Numbered from the stretch's first letter, positions 42,538 to 52,188 are shown. The stretch is DNA of 64,000 nucleotides from Andalucia godoyi (GCA_009859145.1 VRVR01000003.1:310001-374000), one strand, 5' to 3'. Numbers and translations are program-made. Notes: a model not told the origin generated them from the letters alone.

Positions 42538-43115
42538 ATCTTGCTCTCTACTCGACCTCCCATGGTTCCTTTCCGCCTTTCTTGTATCACACACAGTACA
42601 GTCTACACTCTAAAACTTCTGCTTTCTGCGGTTCGCGTTCATTGTACATAGCCATCGCTGACGATGCATCGTCAATCGGTGTTACAACCCCGAAAACGGG
42701 GCAGGCCCCAACACGCACTTCGGCGTTCGTAAGATCAGTGTTGCGCGCACCACCGTCCCATAATCACGATCGATCGATCCGTCATCCGACATGCACACCG
42801 TGGACATGTGAAAAAGGTCTTTGTACCCACCGAAGGGACGGGTGAATCATGTGCCACGCAGTTCCCTGAACTCTTGTCCTTTGGTGCAACAATTGCTGTT
42901 GAAACTCACCTTGCCATTCTGTCGAGACGATGATGCACGATGCGAGGTTGCACGTCTTACAGTGTTGCTCCTTTGATTTCTGACGTAAAGAAAGTTTCTT
43001 GCGGGCGCAGCACAGCTCGCTGTCTTAGCCGGCCCCGCTCCGACCTTTTCCATGGACCCAAATTTCCCTTTACCTTGTTAATATATAGATATGTATATAT
43101 TTATGAAGTCGTCAG
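42538..43115. other. Intergenic, with a segment shared with ~50390
   Basis: 578 bp. Positions ~42697-42750 resemble 50390-50445 in the same orientation (about four of five bases equal over ~50 nt, including CCCAACACGC and CGGCGTTC). A TATATAGATATGTATATAT stretch lies at ~43080-43100. The region may also hide 5' exons of the Dicer-like gene. No frame could be joined. Confidence 0.35.
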
Positions 43116-44936
43116 ATGCGATGGTATCTGCTTGAAAGTGCATCATGGACGAAAGTAGTTGATCCACAACTGGCAAGCCAGCACGCTGTGTGCCCGGCGC
43201 TTCTTACGCTCTCTGAGTCCTTGGACAGTGGCCTTCCGTTCGACCGTGCAATGATTCCCTTTCTCAATGATTCTGCAGGACGACAGCCTGTCGTCTTTAC
43301 TTCGGTTCAATGTCTATCCAGCAGCACGCGCTGGAAAGGCACCGATATGAACGTCTTTGCAGAAACGTGCGCACGCTGGCTTGGAATTCCTGCAGTGAAC
43401 CACGATTGGACGTTTTGTTTTGTGCGTCGTGACACGGTGCAGGGTACGTGCTCGATTCCTTCGGAACTGATTACAGGTCCTGATGCATACTCGCTTGAAT
43501 CCTGGAGTCGCCAGTTTCCAGTCACGAAGACCTTGCAGTCCGTGTTTCAGTCCATCCAAATGTACATCACAACCTGTCTGCAGCATGTTTTGGCGATCTC
43601 CAATGTCCTGCAGCGCGAATTCAGAGTCAGCGTTGGTGATTTTGCAGAGTTGAAACTCGTTCGTCGAGCCTTCATTCACTCTTCTTGGGGAAATGTCTTT
43701 GAAGGAGGCGATGCAAACTATGAAAAGTTGGAATTTCTCGGAGATTCCGTTCTCCTGTTCTCCCTGGCACTGTTGCAAATCGAATCGTTTGCGCTGCACG
43801 GGGTAGATGTCGCGTGGCAGTACGTTCAAAATCTGTCACGGAACGATGTTCTCGCAGCTGCAGCCAGCCGATTAGGGTTTTCAAAACTCTTACTGCACGC
43901 TCTTCCCAAGGCCAAGCTGGACATGCAGCCTTCCAAGGTGCTTGCAGATACGTTTGAATCACTACTCGGCGCGCTGTTCCAGATCGTCGGTCTGAAGCAG
44001 TGCGTTGCAATCGTTCGTCAATGTATCTGGGACCACCGCGATTCGGCTTTCGGTCATATCGCTCCATGTAGGACGCTCGCTGCTGCTGCCTCAACTCCTC
44101 CTCTTCCTCTTCCTCTTCCTACTCCTCTTCCTCTTCCTACTCCTCTTCCTGCTGTTCCTGCTGTTCCTGCTGTTCCTGCTGTTCCTGCTGTTCCTGCTGT
44201 TCCTGCTGTTCCTGCTGTTCCTGCTGCTGCTGATTCTCTTCCTACTAGTACTACGACTTTGGAAATTGTTGGGGCAATTCCATCTTGTATTGCTCCGTGG
44301 AAAGCAGAAATGGAGTCCGCCATGCGGCCGGCAGATGCGTGTGTTCGGTGCTGGCTCAAGTTTTTGCGGATACCGATATTGGAGACGACCCGTCTTGAAG
44401 AGGCGATTCCCACGGGTATCTTACACTGGGATTTCCCGTGTGCATCGGAAATCCGACACGACTTTCGTGATCCATTTCGAAAGGACGCTCGGGTGCCCCG
44501 CAATCCGTTGGGTGCATTTCATCTGATGCGACTTGTCGGAAAGTGTTATCTGCGGTGCGGAGTCGCGTGGCACCTGTATTCAAAGCACTCCAAGCTTTCG
44601 GTTTCATCTTGGACAGAGGCACTGCGGTTCTTTCAGCGTGAAGGGTTCCTAGTAGTGAGCGATTTTCTACCGTTGACACTCTCTTCTGGCGATTCCCCGC
44701 CTGCCGGATGGCATGTCAGTCAGCAAACATTTGCGGCGTTCGAGTGTTTGCAGAGTCTTGTCGGCTGGACGTGCGCTTCTTCGTTGCAAGATATTCTGGA
44801 ATCCGGGTGCCACGACACTTTTAAAAGGGGATCCACGCTGTTCTCGCATCCTCTCCTGTACCCTGGAATCAACCCGTCTGCTTTGACCAAGAAGCGTATC
44901 GGCAATTCGGGGGTGTTTTTCACATATTCAACATGA
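43116..44936 (+). CDS. Compact Dicer-like protein (tandem RNase III)
   Basis: 606 aa. Residues ~60-130 resemble the end of a PAZ domain (FAETCARWLGIPAVNH...SIPSELITGP), followed by a connector helix (~135-165). RNase IIIa spans ~175-300: signature NYEKLEFLGDSVLLF at 201-215 with catalytic E203 and D210, second site ADTFESLLGALF with D278 and E281. A linker of PLP and PAV repeats (~329-371) follows. Residues ~465-565 look like a second RNase III domain (RLVGKCYLRCGVAWHLYSKH and FAAFECLQSLVGW). In it GD has become GK and the first acidic residue is gone. There is no helicase and no dsRBD, as in Giardia Dicer. Dicers cut dsRNA into small RNAs. Upstream exons are possible. Confidence 0.72.
   Translation: MRWYLLESASWTKVVDPQLASQHAVCPALLTLSESLDSGLPFDRAMIPFLNDSAGRQPVVFTSVQCLSSSTRWKGTDMNVFAETCARWLGIPAVNHDWTFCFVRRDTVQGTCSIPSELITGPDAYSLESWSRQFPVTKTLQSVFQSIQMYITTCLQHVLAISNVLQREFRVSVGDFAELKLVRRAFIHSSWGNVFEGGDANYEKLEFLGDSVLLFSLALLQIESFALHGVDVAWQYVQNLSRNDVLAAAASRLGFSKLLLHALPKAKLDMQPSKVLADTFESLLGALFQIVGLKQCVAIVRQCIWDHRDSAFGHIAPCRTLAAAASTPPLPLPLPTPLPLPTPLPAVPAVPAVPAVPAVPAVPAVPAVPAAADSLPTSTTTLEIVGAIPSCIAPWKAEMESAMRPADACVRCWLKFLRIPILETTRLEEAIPTGILHWDFPCASEIRHDFRDPFRKDARVPRNPLGAFHLMRLVGKCYLRCGVAWHLYSKHSKLSVSSWTEALRFFQREGFLVVSDFLPLTLSSGDSPPAGWHVSQQTFAAFECLQSLVGWTCASSLQDILESGCHDTFKRGSTLFSHPLLYPGINPSALTKKRIGNSGVFFTYST
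44088..44235 (+). repeat. Coding minisatellite (9-bp units)
   Basis: Inside the Dicer-like gene. CTC/CTT-type units are followed by about eight 9-bp units of the CTGTTCCTG type. All keep frame and encode PLP then PAV repeats, forming the linker between the two RNase III domains. Confidence 0.9.
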
Positions 44937-45018
44937 TGCGCTGCACACCGCCCTTCGTGTCTTGACGGACATCATCCCCCCTCCCTCCCTGGGTGCGGTT
45001 TCTTGATATGTTTTTATT

Positions 45019-46467
45019 TCATCTTTTGCTCTTCTTTGGTTGGTGTGCCCTTCGTTCGTCGTCCGTCTTCTTTGCAGGTGTCTCAGAACGCTCGGGTCTT
45101 TTGCGCGAAGCGTCATACTTTGGCTTTCCTCCCTTACCCTTTTGACCGAATGAATTGGAGCGTTCCTTGGAGAGCGTTTCCTCCAAGCGGATGTCGTCTT
45201 CTACATCTTTCTTGAAATCTTTTGGAACCGGTGCAGCAAGAGCAACTGCCTTTGCCTTCTTTCGGGCAACCTTGTCCTTCCGCTTGACCGCCTCTTCTGT
45301 CTGGATCACGATCGTTTGCTTGGGAGGCAGTTCGGAGAACGATTTGGGGTTGAACGCACATCCATCCTCGTTGCTGCTTTTCTTCATGTTTCTAAATGTC
45401 TTGATGATCTCGCGTCGGATCTCAGCCTTTTCTTCCTTTAACTCTTTCTCTTTCTGGATTTCTCGTTCCACCTGTTCAGGAGTCTTTTCGACATCTCCTG
45501 CAGCCATCGCGGTGATTCTTCCAGAAATGGCATACGATGCAACAGGTGCGATTGACGAAGTTGTAAAATCCCCATCTTCAAACTCCTCCACCGGAAACGG
45601 ATACGCCAGCACTGTTCCATCCGAGCATCCGCACACCAGCACGTGATTGTCATGCACCAATCCGATTCCTTTGATTCGTGCCGGGGCATCCGTGAATCTG
45701 ACCAAAGGTTCCACGTCGGTCGATTCGTCCTTCACAAGTTTTGCAATGTCAAATAGCATGATTCCGCTTCTTTCCGTGCCGATCAGAACCAGCGTTCCAG
45801 AAACCGGGTATACACACGTGACCTTGTGGCGAACATCGACGATATTCTTTTCTTGAGCGTTCATCACGTCAAACACATGAATTACGGAGAACTGCACCGT
45901 CAGCAAAAAGTTTCCGTCCTTGGTGAACAAGAAGGCATCGCATCCCTGAACCGGAGAAAAGTGTTTTCGGTCCAAGGTGATACCAGACACCGCTTTCATA
46001 TGCTGTGTTTCCCATAATTTCAGAGTCCAATCGCTTCCTAGTGTGAAAACTGCCTTCCCGGAAGGATGTGCAGCATGCGCAAACAGCCCCTTTCGATCCG
46101 CCATCTTGTCCAACAACACATCAAAGTTCCGCGTGCTCCAAATGCACAGTTTCCCGCTTGTTGAGCTCGTAACAAAATGCTGAGGATCGGCAAACGACAC
46201 GTTCACTACAGATCCAGACTGGTGAATCGTCATTCCTTCATCCACCATCTTCCTCAAGTCGAAAAACGCAAGTTTTTCGTCTCCACTTGACGAGACAAGG
46301 TACCGGTCACCCATGCTTACGTGTTGAACAGGCATATTCAACAATGACGATGAAAACGAAGGTTTAAACACAATCGGACTCTCAGACTCGGGATCTTCGT
46401 CCACTGCAATCTGAATTCCATAAAGCCGACCGGAGTAGCTTCCACACACGCAATACGACGACTTCAT
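45019..46467 (-). CDS. PAK1IP1: WD40 ribosome-biogenesis protein PAK1IP1/Mak11
   Basis: 482 aa from the ATG at 46467 (MKSSYCVCGSYSGRLYG); the upstream 33 codons look like leader. WD-type strands follow: VQHVSMGDRYLVSSSGDEK, FFDLRKMVDEG, LCIWSTRNF, HPSGKAVFTLGSDWTLKLWE and IHVFDVMN. The order GSYxxxLYG at the start, the SSSxDE block and the HPSGK.al..g.D..L..W block are diagnostic of PAK1IP1/Mak11. The C-terminal ~150 residues are highly charged with coiled-coil and Lys-rich nucleolar-type tails (KKAKAVAL, PKKSKR at the end). The protein acts in 60S subunit assembly. Confidence 0.82.
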   Translation of the reverse strand: MKSSYCVCGSYSGRLYGIQIAVDEDPESESPIVFKPSFSSSLLNMPVQHVSMGDRYLVSSSGDEKLAFFDLRKMVDEGMTIHQSGSVVNVSFADPQHFVTSSTSGKLCIWSTRNFDVLLDKMADRKGLFAHAAHPSGKAVFTLGSDWTLKLWETQHMKAVSGITLDRKHFSPVQGCDAFLFTKDGNFLLTVQFSVIHVFDVMNAQEKNIVDVRHKVTCVYPVSGTLVLIGTERSGIMLFDIAKLVKDESTDVEPLVRFTDAPARIKGIGLVHDNHVLVCGCSDGTVLAYPFPVEEFEDGDFTTSSIAPVASYAISGRITAMAAGDVEKTPEQVEREIQKEKELKEEKAEIRREIIKTFRNMKKSSNEDGCAFNPKSFSELPPKQTIVIQTEEAVKRKDKVARKKAKAVALAAPVPKDFKKDVEDDIRLEETLSKERSNSFGQKGKGGKPKYDASRKRPERSETPAKKTDDERRAHQPKKSKR

Positions 46468-46869
46468 CCTTCTTTCTTGTGGTTCCTTTGTTTTCCTCCT
46501 TTGTTTTCCTCCAAATCTGTGCAAACCTCTCCCCCGAAAAAAAACAAAATAAATTAAATTAAGCAAGAAACAAAAGAAGAAGAAGAAAAGAAATGGAAAA
46601 GAAAAACTGAATCGAAAAAAACCTCGAATTTCGGTGTTGTTTGAAGAGCGAAAAACGACTGTCCCAGCTTGAAAACTTACTGTAGATCAGCTCTCTACAG
46701 CAGGATGATGGTTGTCGACTGGCCTCTCAACGAAGGATTTCGTGCCTTTTCTTCTCCATATCTGCATTTTCCATTGCTTCATTGTTGCATTATGCGTGCA
46801 TTGTACAATAAGCATGTGCGAAATCATTGCTGGCCATACCTATTCGGTCTTGCATCGAAACTGAATGTG
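46468..46869. other. Intergenic, nothing recognised
   Basis: A/G-rich 5' flank of the PAK1IP1 gene followed by unassigned sequence up to the Fanzor remnant. No frame is supported. Confidence 0.3.
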
Positions 46870-47220
46870 AACTCAATTCAGAATGGGGGTAGGCCTCAGT
46901 ACTGCGAATCGTTTTTCTAATAGATACCTGTTGTGCACACCATTCCGACCTCTCGATCCAAACGATGCCGGACATGACAGGCAGCGGAACACTTTATTTT
47001 CGCCGAGCCTCGCATGAATGCCGCCACAAAGTCCACATATCTTGGAGGTGGACTCCTCTCTCTGCGCCTTTGGCGAACGAAACCTCGCTTCGAATTTGTG
47101 GTTTGGAATTTGGATCCTTGTCCTTCTTTGCCAGGTTCGACTCGTACGCTTTCGATAAACCGCGAATACCGTCATTGGGCACGTCGTAGAGCACACGTCT
47201 TTCAGCCACGGGGGTTGGGC
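46870..47220 (-). pseudogene. Decayed Fanzor/TnpB-like (OrfB) nuclease fragment
   Basis: Minus-strand pieces in three successive frames align in order with the Fanzor/TnpB family. First is PPWLKDV, then DVPNDGIRGLSKAYESNLAK (the part before the RuvC core). After a frame change comes HKFEARFRSPKAQRE (the KFk.kFRSkK.....S segment). Then, in the same frame, STSKICGLCGGIHARLG and KVFRCLSCPASFGSRGRNG, which match the TSK.C..CG...LG..KvF.C..C....RD.NGA.N zinc ribbon and RuvC-III end. Two Cys pairs are intact, but the RD is changed. About 150 residues of RuvC core are missing. Fanzors are eukaryotic RNA-guided DNA nucleases carried by transposons. This copy cannot be functional. Confidence 0.72.
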
Positions 47221-47560
47221 TGGGTTGGGTTGGCTTTTTTTTTCTTTTTCTTTTTCTTTATCACAACGTCGGAGTCGGCATTGAGCAAGAGTATACAGAG
47301 GGGATTTGAGGCGAGATCATTTTTGTTGGGTGAAATACAGAAAGAAGAAGAACGAATGACCGCCGCCTTTTTTTTTTTTGCGATTGCGATACTTTGACAT
47401 TCTTCGTTTTTATCGAATTTAATGTTTAAATAGATTAAAAAAGAAAAAAAAAGAAAAGCAAAAGCAAAAGCAATTGGTCAAAGAAGCATTGTGCACTTAG
47501 AAGCGCAGCAATGGTTGGTGTCTTTTCGCTTGACACGGACGATAAGGAATGCTTGCAAAA
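47220..47560. other. T-rich and A-rich simple sequence
   Basis: Between the Fanzor remnant and repeat copy B. It contains TTTTTC-type runs (~47233-47262), a T-run (~47367-47380) and AAAAAG/AAAGC runs (~47436-47472). No gene was seen. Confidence 0.5.
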
Positions 47561-47561
47561 A

Positions 47562-47815
47562 ATGTAACCCTCCAACCCAAACGTCTGGTGGAGATGTCTG
47601 GTGAATACCATCGGATAGTATGGCTGAAGGTGCGCAGGTCGACGCCCAGTGAGACGCTGTCGAATACTGACAACCCGATTCCTTGTTATCGATGATGGGC
47701 GCTGATGCTGATTGTAAACAGTCCCTTCACTCCAAATAGTCTGTTTGAGGCGCAGCATGCGAGACAAATGCTTGGGAGAGGTTTTAGGTTGGGGCGGAAT
47801 ACCTGACAAGAACAG
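47562..47815. repeat. Dispersed repeat, copy B
   Basis: Partner of 10931-11160. The 59-nt core at 47650-47708 is identical to 11015-11073, while flanks show clear but lower similarity with small indels. The copy ends ~100 bp before the TRM5 ATG, in the same orientation as copy A before AKTIP. On the minus strand both copies stand upstream of decayed protein genes. Confidence 0.8.
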
Positions 47816-47912
47816 CCGGCGACACTATGAATTCGTCTGTCCTTGAATATTATTGAGTTTTTATGTGTACAAAGAAGGAGACACACACAGACGCACACAA
47901 GCACAGAACAGG

Positions 47913-49337
47913 ATGTCTTCGTCGATGGTGAATCGAGAGTTGTTTAGGACTACGATTTGCGTGTCTGCAATTCGCACACCTGCTTCTGTGTGCAACGAGG
48001 TTGTAAAGTCTCTTCGCGGAAGTCTGATTCGCCGAAAGCACATTCGAACAGTCCACGATGACATGCATGTATGTGCTTTTCCTCTTTCCTTTTTTCTGTG
48101 TCAATTCGACTGAGAAAGAACTGGTCACCGTGTGACTAATGCAAAGGGAGTCTTTTTGGACGACAAAATTTCATGGTTTTGGTTCTTTCTTTTAAATTTT
48201 AATCTCGCTTTTTTATTTGGTTTTTTTATTTTATGTTTTATTTGGAGGCTGACGAATTAGGATGCATCAAAGAAAGTGATACTCTTGTCGGAAACTGTGA
48301 GTGATGCTGCATCGATTCCTGCTGCTGCACAGACGTTGATTGCGCAGCATTCGCTGGAGATAGTACCAAGGTATGAAGTCCAGCTTTCGTATGAGAACTT
48401 TTCGACAGAAGAGGTGCTGAGGAAATTGTTGCCAGCTGGTTCCGACCATCCGTCGAGCTTTGAAATCGTAGGGCACATTGCGCATCTTAATCTTCGCGAG
48501 CACTTTTATCCGTTTCAGAACATCATTGGTCAGGTTTTGCTTGATAAGAACCCGTCGCTGCGAACGGTGGTGAACAAACTCGGAACGATTGACACGCAGT
48601 TCCGAGAATTCAAGATGGATGTCATTGCTGGTGACGACGACTTTCTTGTCAAGGACCACCACGAGCAAGGGTGTTCCTTCTCGTTTGACTATTCCAAGGT
48701 GTACTGGAATTCGCGACTTTCGATGGAGCACGAGCGACTTGTATCGATGGTCCCCGTCAAGGCAGTCGTTTGTGACATGTTTGCCGGTGTTGGGCCGTTT
48801 GCGATTCCAGCAGCTCGCAACCGATCCTGCACAGTCTACGCAAACGACTTGAACCCGAATTCATATGAATGGCTCAAAGAAAATGCACGGAAAAACAAGA
48901 TTGAGACGCTTGTCAAGTGCTTCAATTTGGACGCACGAGAGTTTGCAAAGCACGTGTTTGCAGAGAGGAGGATTGATGCGGACCATGTCATCATGAATCT
49001 CCCTGCCTCGTCAGTCGAGTTTCTGGATGTGTTCAGAGGACTCTTTGCACCAACCAAGCAAAAGCTGCCGGTGATCCACTGTTATACTTTTGCGAGGGGC
49101 GAGAATCCAGAGAGCGAGGCGGTCAAGAATGTGGAGACCCTCATGGGATTCCCAAACATTCCAAACATGCAAACACACAACGTCCGCGATGTTGCTCCCA
49201 ACAAGCACATGATCTGCGTATCGTTTCCGCTTCCCAAAGAATACGCCTGCGCCCATTCATCGCCCTCTAATGCTCCTCTAGACTCGGAGTCCACGGCCGT
49301 CCAAGAGCCATCTTCCAAACGCCCTCGATCGGACTGA
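47913..49337 (+). CDS. TRM5: tRNA (guanine37-N1)-methyltransferase TRM5
   Basis: Two exons, 47913-48068 and 48261-49337, phase 0, with a 192-nt intron (GTATGT...TTAG). The product is 410 aa. It contains EIVPRYEVQLSYENF, FEIVGHIAHLNLREH (Trm5 f.i.GhIahlNlr..), IIGQVLLDKNP and VKDHHEQGCSFSFDYSKVYWN. Then comes the SAM-binding VVCDMFAGVGPFAIPAA, YANDLNPNSYEWL and the NLPASS catalytic motif. Trm5 makes m1G37 next to the anticodon, preventing frameshifts. In many eukaryotes it also serves mitochondria, but no clear presequence is visible here. The order of motifs is complete. Confidence 0.93.
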
Positions 49338-49539
49338 CACCGCCTTGCCGTACTGTCCGTCACTCGTCACTAGTCTGAGGCTTTGGGTATAATTAAATAA
49401 ATAATAAACGAAGCGAAAAGAACAGAAAAGAAGAAAAGGATTGGTTCAAACGCCAGCTAGCCTGCTTTTCAATTTCTGCTACTCTTTAAATTAGCCAAAT
49501 ATCGAGAGACGCCTGAAAGTTGCACAACCGGCCCGCACG

Positions 49540-50049
49540 TCAATAGTTCTTCTTTTTCTTCACGGCCGAAACTGGTGCATGTTTGCTGGAATGCTGCTTT
49601 CTTTCGACAGCGGACTTACTGGCGACCGGTCCACTCTTGACGACGCGCTTGTTATTCTTGGCATCTGGCTTTGCACGCTGCACAAGTCTTGCTGATGCGT
49701 GACCATTCGACGCACTAATGCTCGTGTTCACAGCGGTACTGGCAGTGTTTGACGCAGCAGCATTCGACAGAGGCGAATCGGAATCATCTTCTTTCAAAGC
49801 CAACCGAATATAAAAACCCATGACGACAAAAGAAACGAGCATTGCAACGATTATCGATGGGGCATCTGCTTGCCCGTGAACTTGGTACTCATCGAAATGA
49901 TCAGGAAGAATAAAATACGGATAAATGACTTCGCGAACAAGGAAAAACACTGCAAATGGAGCAATCCACAGCAACGCAGAGTACAAAACAAACGACTTCA
50001 CCACCTTTTGGTTTTGCGGAACAGATAGCACTTCAGCGAAACGCCCCAT
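49540..50049 (-). CDS. VMA21: VMA21-like V-ATPase assembly factor
   Basis: 169 aa. Two spans (~17-40 and ~65-88) are separated by a luminal loop with HFDEYQVHGQ, and the second span ends YIRLALKEDD. VMA21 proteins have this hairpin: K.L...t..l...P..vfF, a loop, then aii.a...v..yi..A..Ed. The protein assists assembly of the V-ATPase membrane sector in the ER. The C-terminal ~80 residues are a Ser/Ala/Lys-rich tail ending in KKKKNY, longer than usual. A Lys-rich end may act in ER retrieval. Confidence 0.6.
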   Translation of the reverse strand: MGRFAEVLSVPQNQKVVKSFVLYSALLWIAPFAVFFLVREVIYPYFILPDHFDEYQVHGQADAPSIIVAMLVSFVVMGFYIRLALKEDDSDSPLSNAAASNTASTAVNTSISASNGHASARLVQRAKPDAKNNKRVVKSGPVASKSAVERKQHSSKHAPVSAVKKKKNY

Positions 50050-50129
50050 TTTTTCTGGATGCTCCTCCTTCCAATGGCTTTCTTAAATCAGCACAAAGAA
50101 AGAAGAAAAGAAAATTGAAAAGCTGGAGC

Positions 50130-50345
50130 ATGAGCAAAGAAGCCCAAAGACTTGGAACGTATCAAGGAGCCTCGAGTGTGCAGGAGACACTCAGTAAAGC
50201 AGCGATGACACTGCAGAGTGGAGTTCGCAATTCGATGCTCACAGACAACTATCAATACTCCTCGATGGGCGCCGACGGCAGCATACGGGGCATCTACTTG
50301 GTTCAACGCCTACACTATACACTGAACATCCGTATCTACGAATAG
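50130..50345 (+). CDS. Small reading frame, unknown
   Basis: 71 aa from the ATG at 50130 (MSKEAQRLGTYQGASS...), Ser/Gly/Tyr-rich, with no recognised domain. A second frame (50353-50638) directly downstream is open and reads RRGSAPNTPHGVLQMNVPR, the protein reading of the segment shared with ~42700. The two frames may belong to one spliced or decayed gene, but no junction was found. Confidence 0.3.
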   Translation: MSKEAQRLGTYQGASSVQETLSKAAMTLQSGVRNSMLTDNYQYSSMGADGSIRGIYLVQRLHYTLNIRIYE

Positions 50346-51606
50346 ATATCCATATTCAATCCTGCATCCCGTTGCCGCGAAGGGGATCGGCTCCCAACAC
50401 GCCTCACGGCGTTCTTCAGATGAATGTTCCGCGCTCCGCTCCCAGTCTCGATCAATCTGTGAGCCACTTTCTCAGCGCGACACGTTGTTCCTGCGAAGGG
50501 TGCATTTTTTTGATTCTGACGGCCCTAGCAGCAGGCGTAGTGACACGTGATCTCTTAGGAGGTCTGCGGGACCTAGGAGGCCCTGCATCGATCGGCGTAG
50601 GCGTCATCCCAGCGCGCTCACGCCCATATTTGAATTAATAAAGTGAAACCAACGAATGATAGAACAGATGGCTACGGATGCTGCGTTAAAGAGTGTCGAA
50701 AATGCAGAGCCTGTGTCACCGGCTGAATTTTGGCCGAGCGTGCGTAAGCACGAATTCCTGTGAAGCAAACGTGCTAGTGTCGGCCAGTATCGACCGTGTC
50801 TGTTTATGTATACTTCCGTATGCATGACAATGACGAGTTATTAGTATTCAACAGCGATGCATGCTGGTTTCGGAAGATCCGTCGCTCGTGAGCGTGTCAC
50901 CAAAAACGAAAACCGCAGCGACCTCTCGCCAACAGCAATGGAAAACAACAACGACAAAAACCGCGATGCATGTCTCGCATGTTCAAAACAGAAAAAGTCG
51001 GTTGGCGAGCGTGTCGGCAGTGCAAATGGCGGAGAAGCCTTTGTTGGTAACCTGGTGTTTCTGCGGATCATCTGGTTTCTTCCAAACAGGCAATGAGCGT
51101 CACCAGTAAAGGAAACGGCTCTGCAAAGATCGCAGCTGTTTAGGAAACTGCACGTGGTGCAATCTTCCGGACCGATTTGATGAGTTTGCTGGGATGCGAC
51201 TCTACAAGTCGTTCTTGTTATTCCTGTTCAATGCGGTGTGCTGCGCACCGTCGCATCTTTTGAGTTCGCGATTGCTGACAGTTCGCCGACAGGATTCAAA
51301 GCCCGATCTGTTGTCCGCCCGATCTGCTGCGACGTGATCACTCCATGCATGTCGTCCATTTGCCGGACTGTCGCATTCCAACACATTTCGCAGGTTGTCG
51401 CTGTCAGAATTGCTACAAAAAAATGCGCCGCAAAATGCCGCACGAAGAGCGTTCCCGCATCCAAAGCTCGCACTTTCCCACATTATGGCATTCCTCCAAA
51501 CTCTATTCCCCAAAGAAAGTGCACTCACAACAAGGTTACTCATCTTTTTTCTGTTGTCGTTCTTCCCGCCGCTGCATTTTTTGTTCAAGCCTGGCTTTGC
51601 AAACAA
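50346..51606. other. Low-coding region
   Basis: Holds the segment (50390-50445) resembling 42697-42750. A stretch at ~50530-50620 has repeated GGCCCT..GCAGGCGTAG-like blocks. The 51238-51606 frame is only the upstream continuation of the next gene. No further gene is supported. Confidence 0.3.
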
Positions 51607-52188
51607 ATGGGAAACTGTCACGCTTCTTCGTATTGCGGAAACACGCCGAGTCCAACGTACGACGAACTCATTTTGCTAGCGCGCATACAGCAGCAGCAGA
51701 TAAACCGAGGGCGCGTATCTCCAGTATCCTCAACGGCAACTTCCAAGAGGGCGTCATCAGAACCCATTTTGAACCGGCAGCCCGACGAGACGCTGGTGGA
51801 AAAGTCGCGGAGCATGCCGAGCATGTTACCCGCACGCGATTCAGAAGCCTCTAAAACAAAAGCGTATGTCGCCGAGCGATGTCTGCAGGGAGCCTGCGCA
51901 CAACCAGCCTCGCCACCGCGGCTGCTTTCAATTACATGCTCCCCCATTCACAGCCGGTCCGACGATCTAGATGATGTCATCGAGGAAGCAGTGTTTTCCA
52001 GTTGTGGGTCACCTGTGCAACACGGGTTCATGAACATTCCAGGGTGCACATCGCCGGATGACCGCTGCGAAGAGGCAACAGATTGCAGCACGGATTCGTT
52101 TGTCTCGGACGTGTCCGTCTCGCTGAAGCGTTGCAGAAGAGTTCGGTTCTCCGACAGCGAGATGTCGGTGGCCACAATTGCATACTGA
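51607..52188 (+). CDS. Dual-acylated protein with PP1-docking motif
   Basis: 193 aa from the ATG at 51607. The frame is open upstream to 51238, but the start MGNCHASSYC is a textbook N-myristoylation site (Gly2, Ser at +6) with Cys residues for palmitoylation, so the protein should sit on membranes. The middle is disordered and Ser/Pro/Arg-rich. Near the C-terminus lies RRVRFSDSE (RVRF at 178-181), a consensus RVxF docking motif for protein phosphatase 1. No globular domain was recognised. Both motifs are short, so the PP1 role is inference. (TC)n and (TA)n repeats follow the gene (52243-52308). Confidence 0.6.
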   Translation: MGNCHASSYCGNTPSPTYDELILLARIQQQQINRGRVSPVSSTATSKRASSEPILNRQPDETLVEKSRSMPSMLPARDSEASKTKAYVAERCLQGACAQPASPPRLLSITCSPIHSRSDDLDDVIEEAVFSSCGSPVQHGFMNIPGCTSPDDRCEEATDCSTDSFVSDVSVSLKRCRRVRFSDSEMSVATIAY

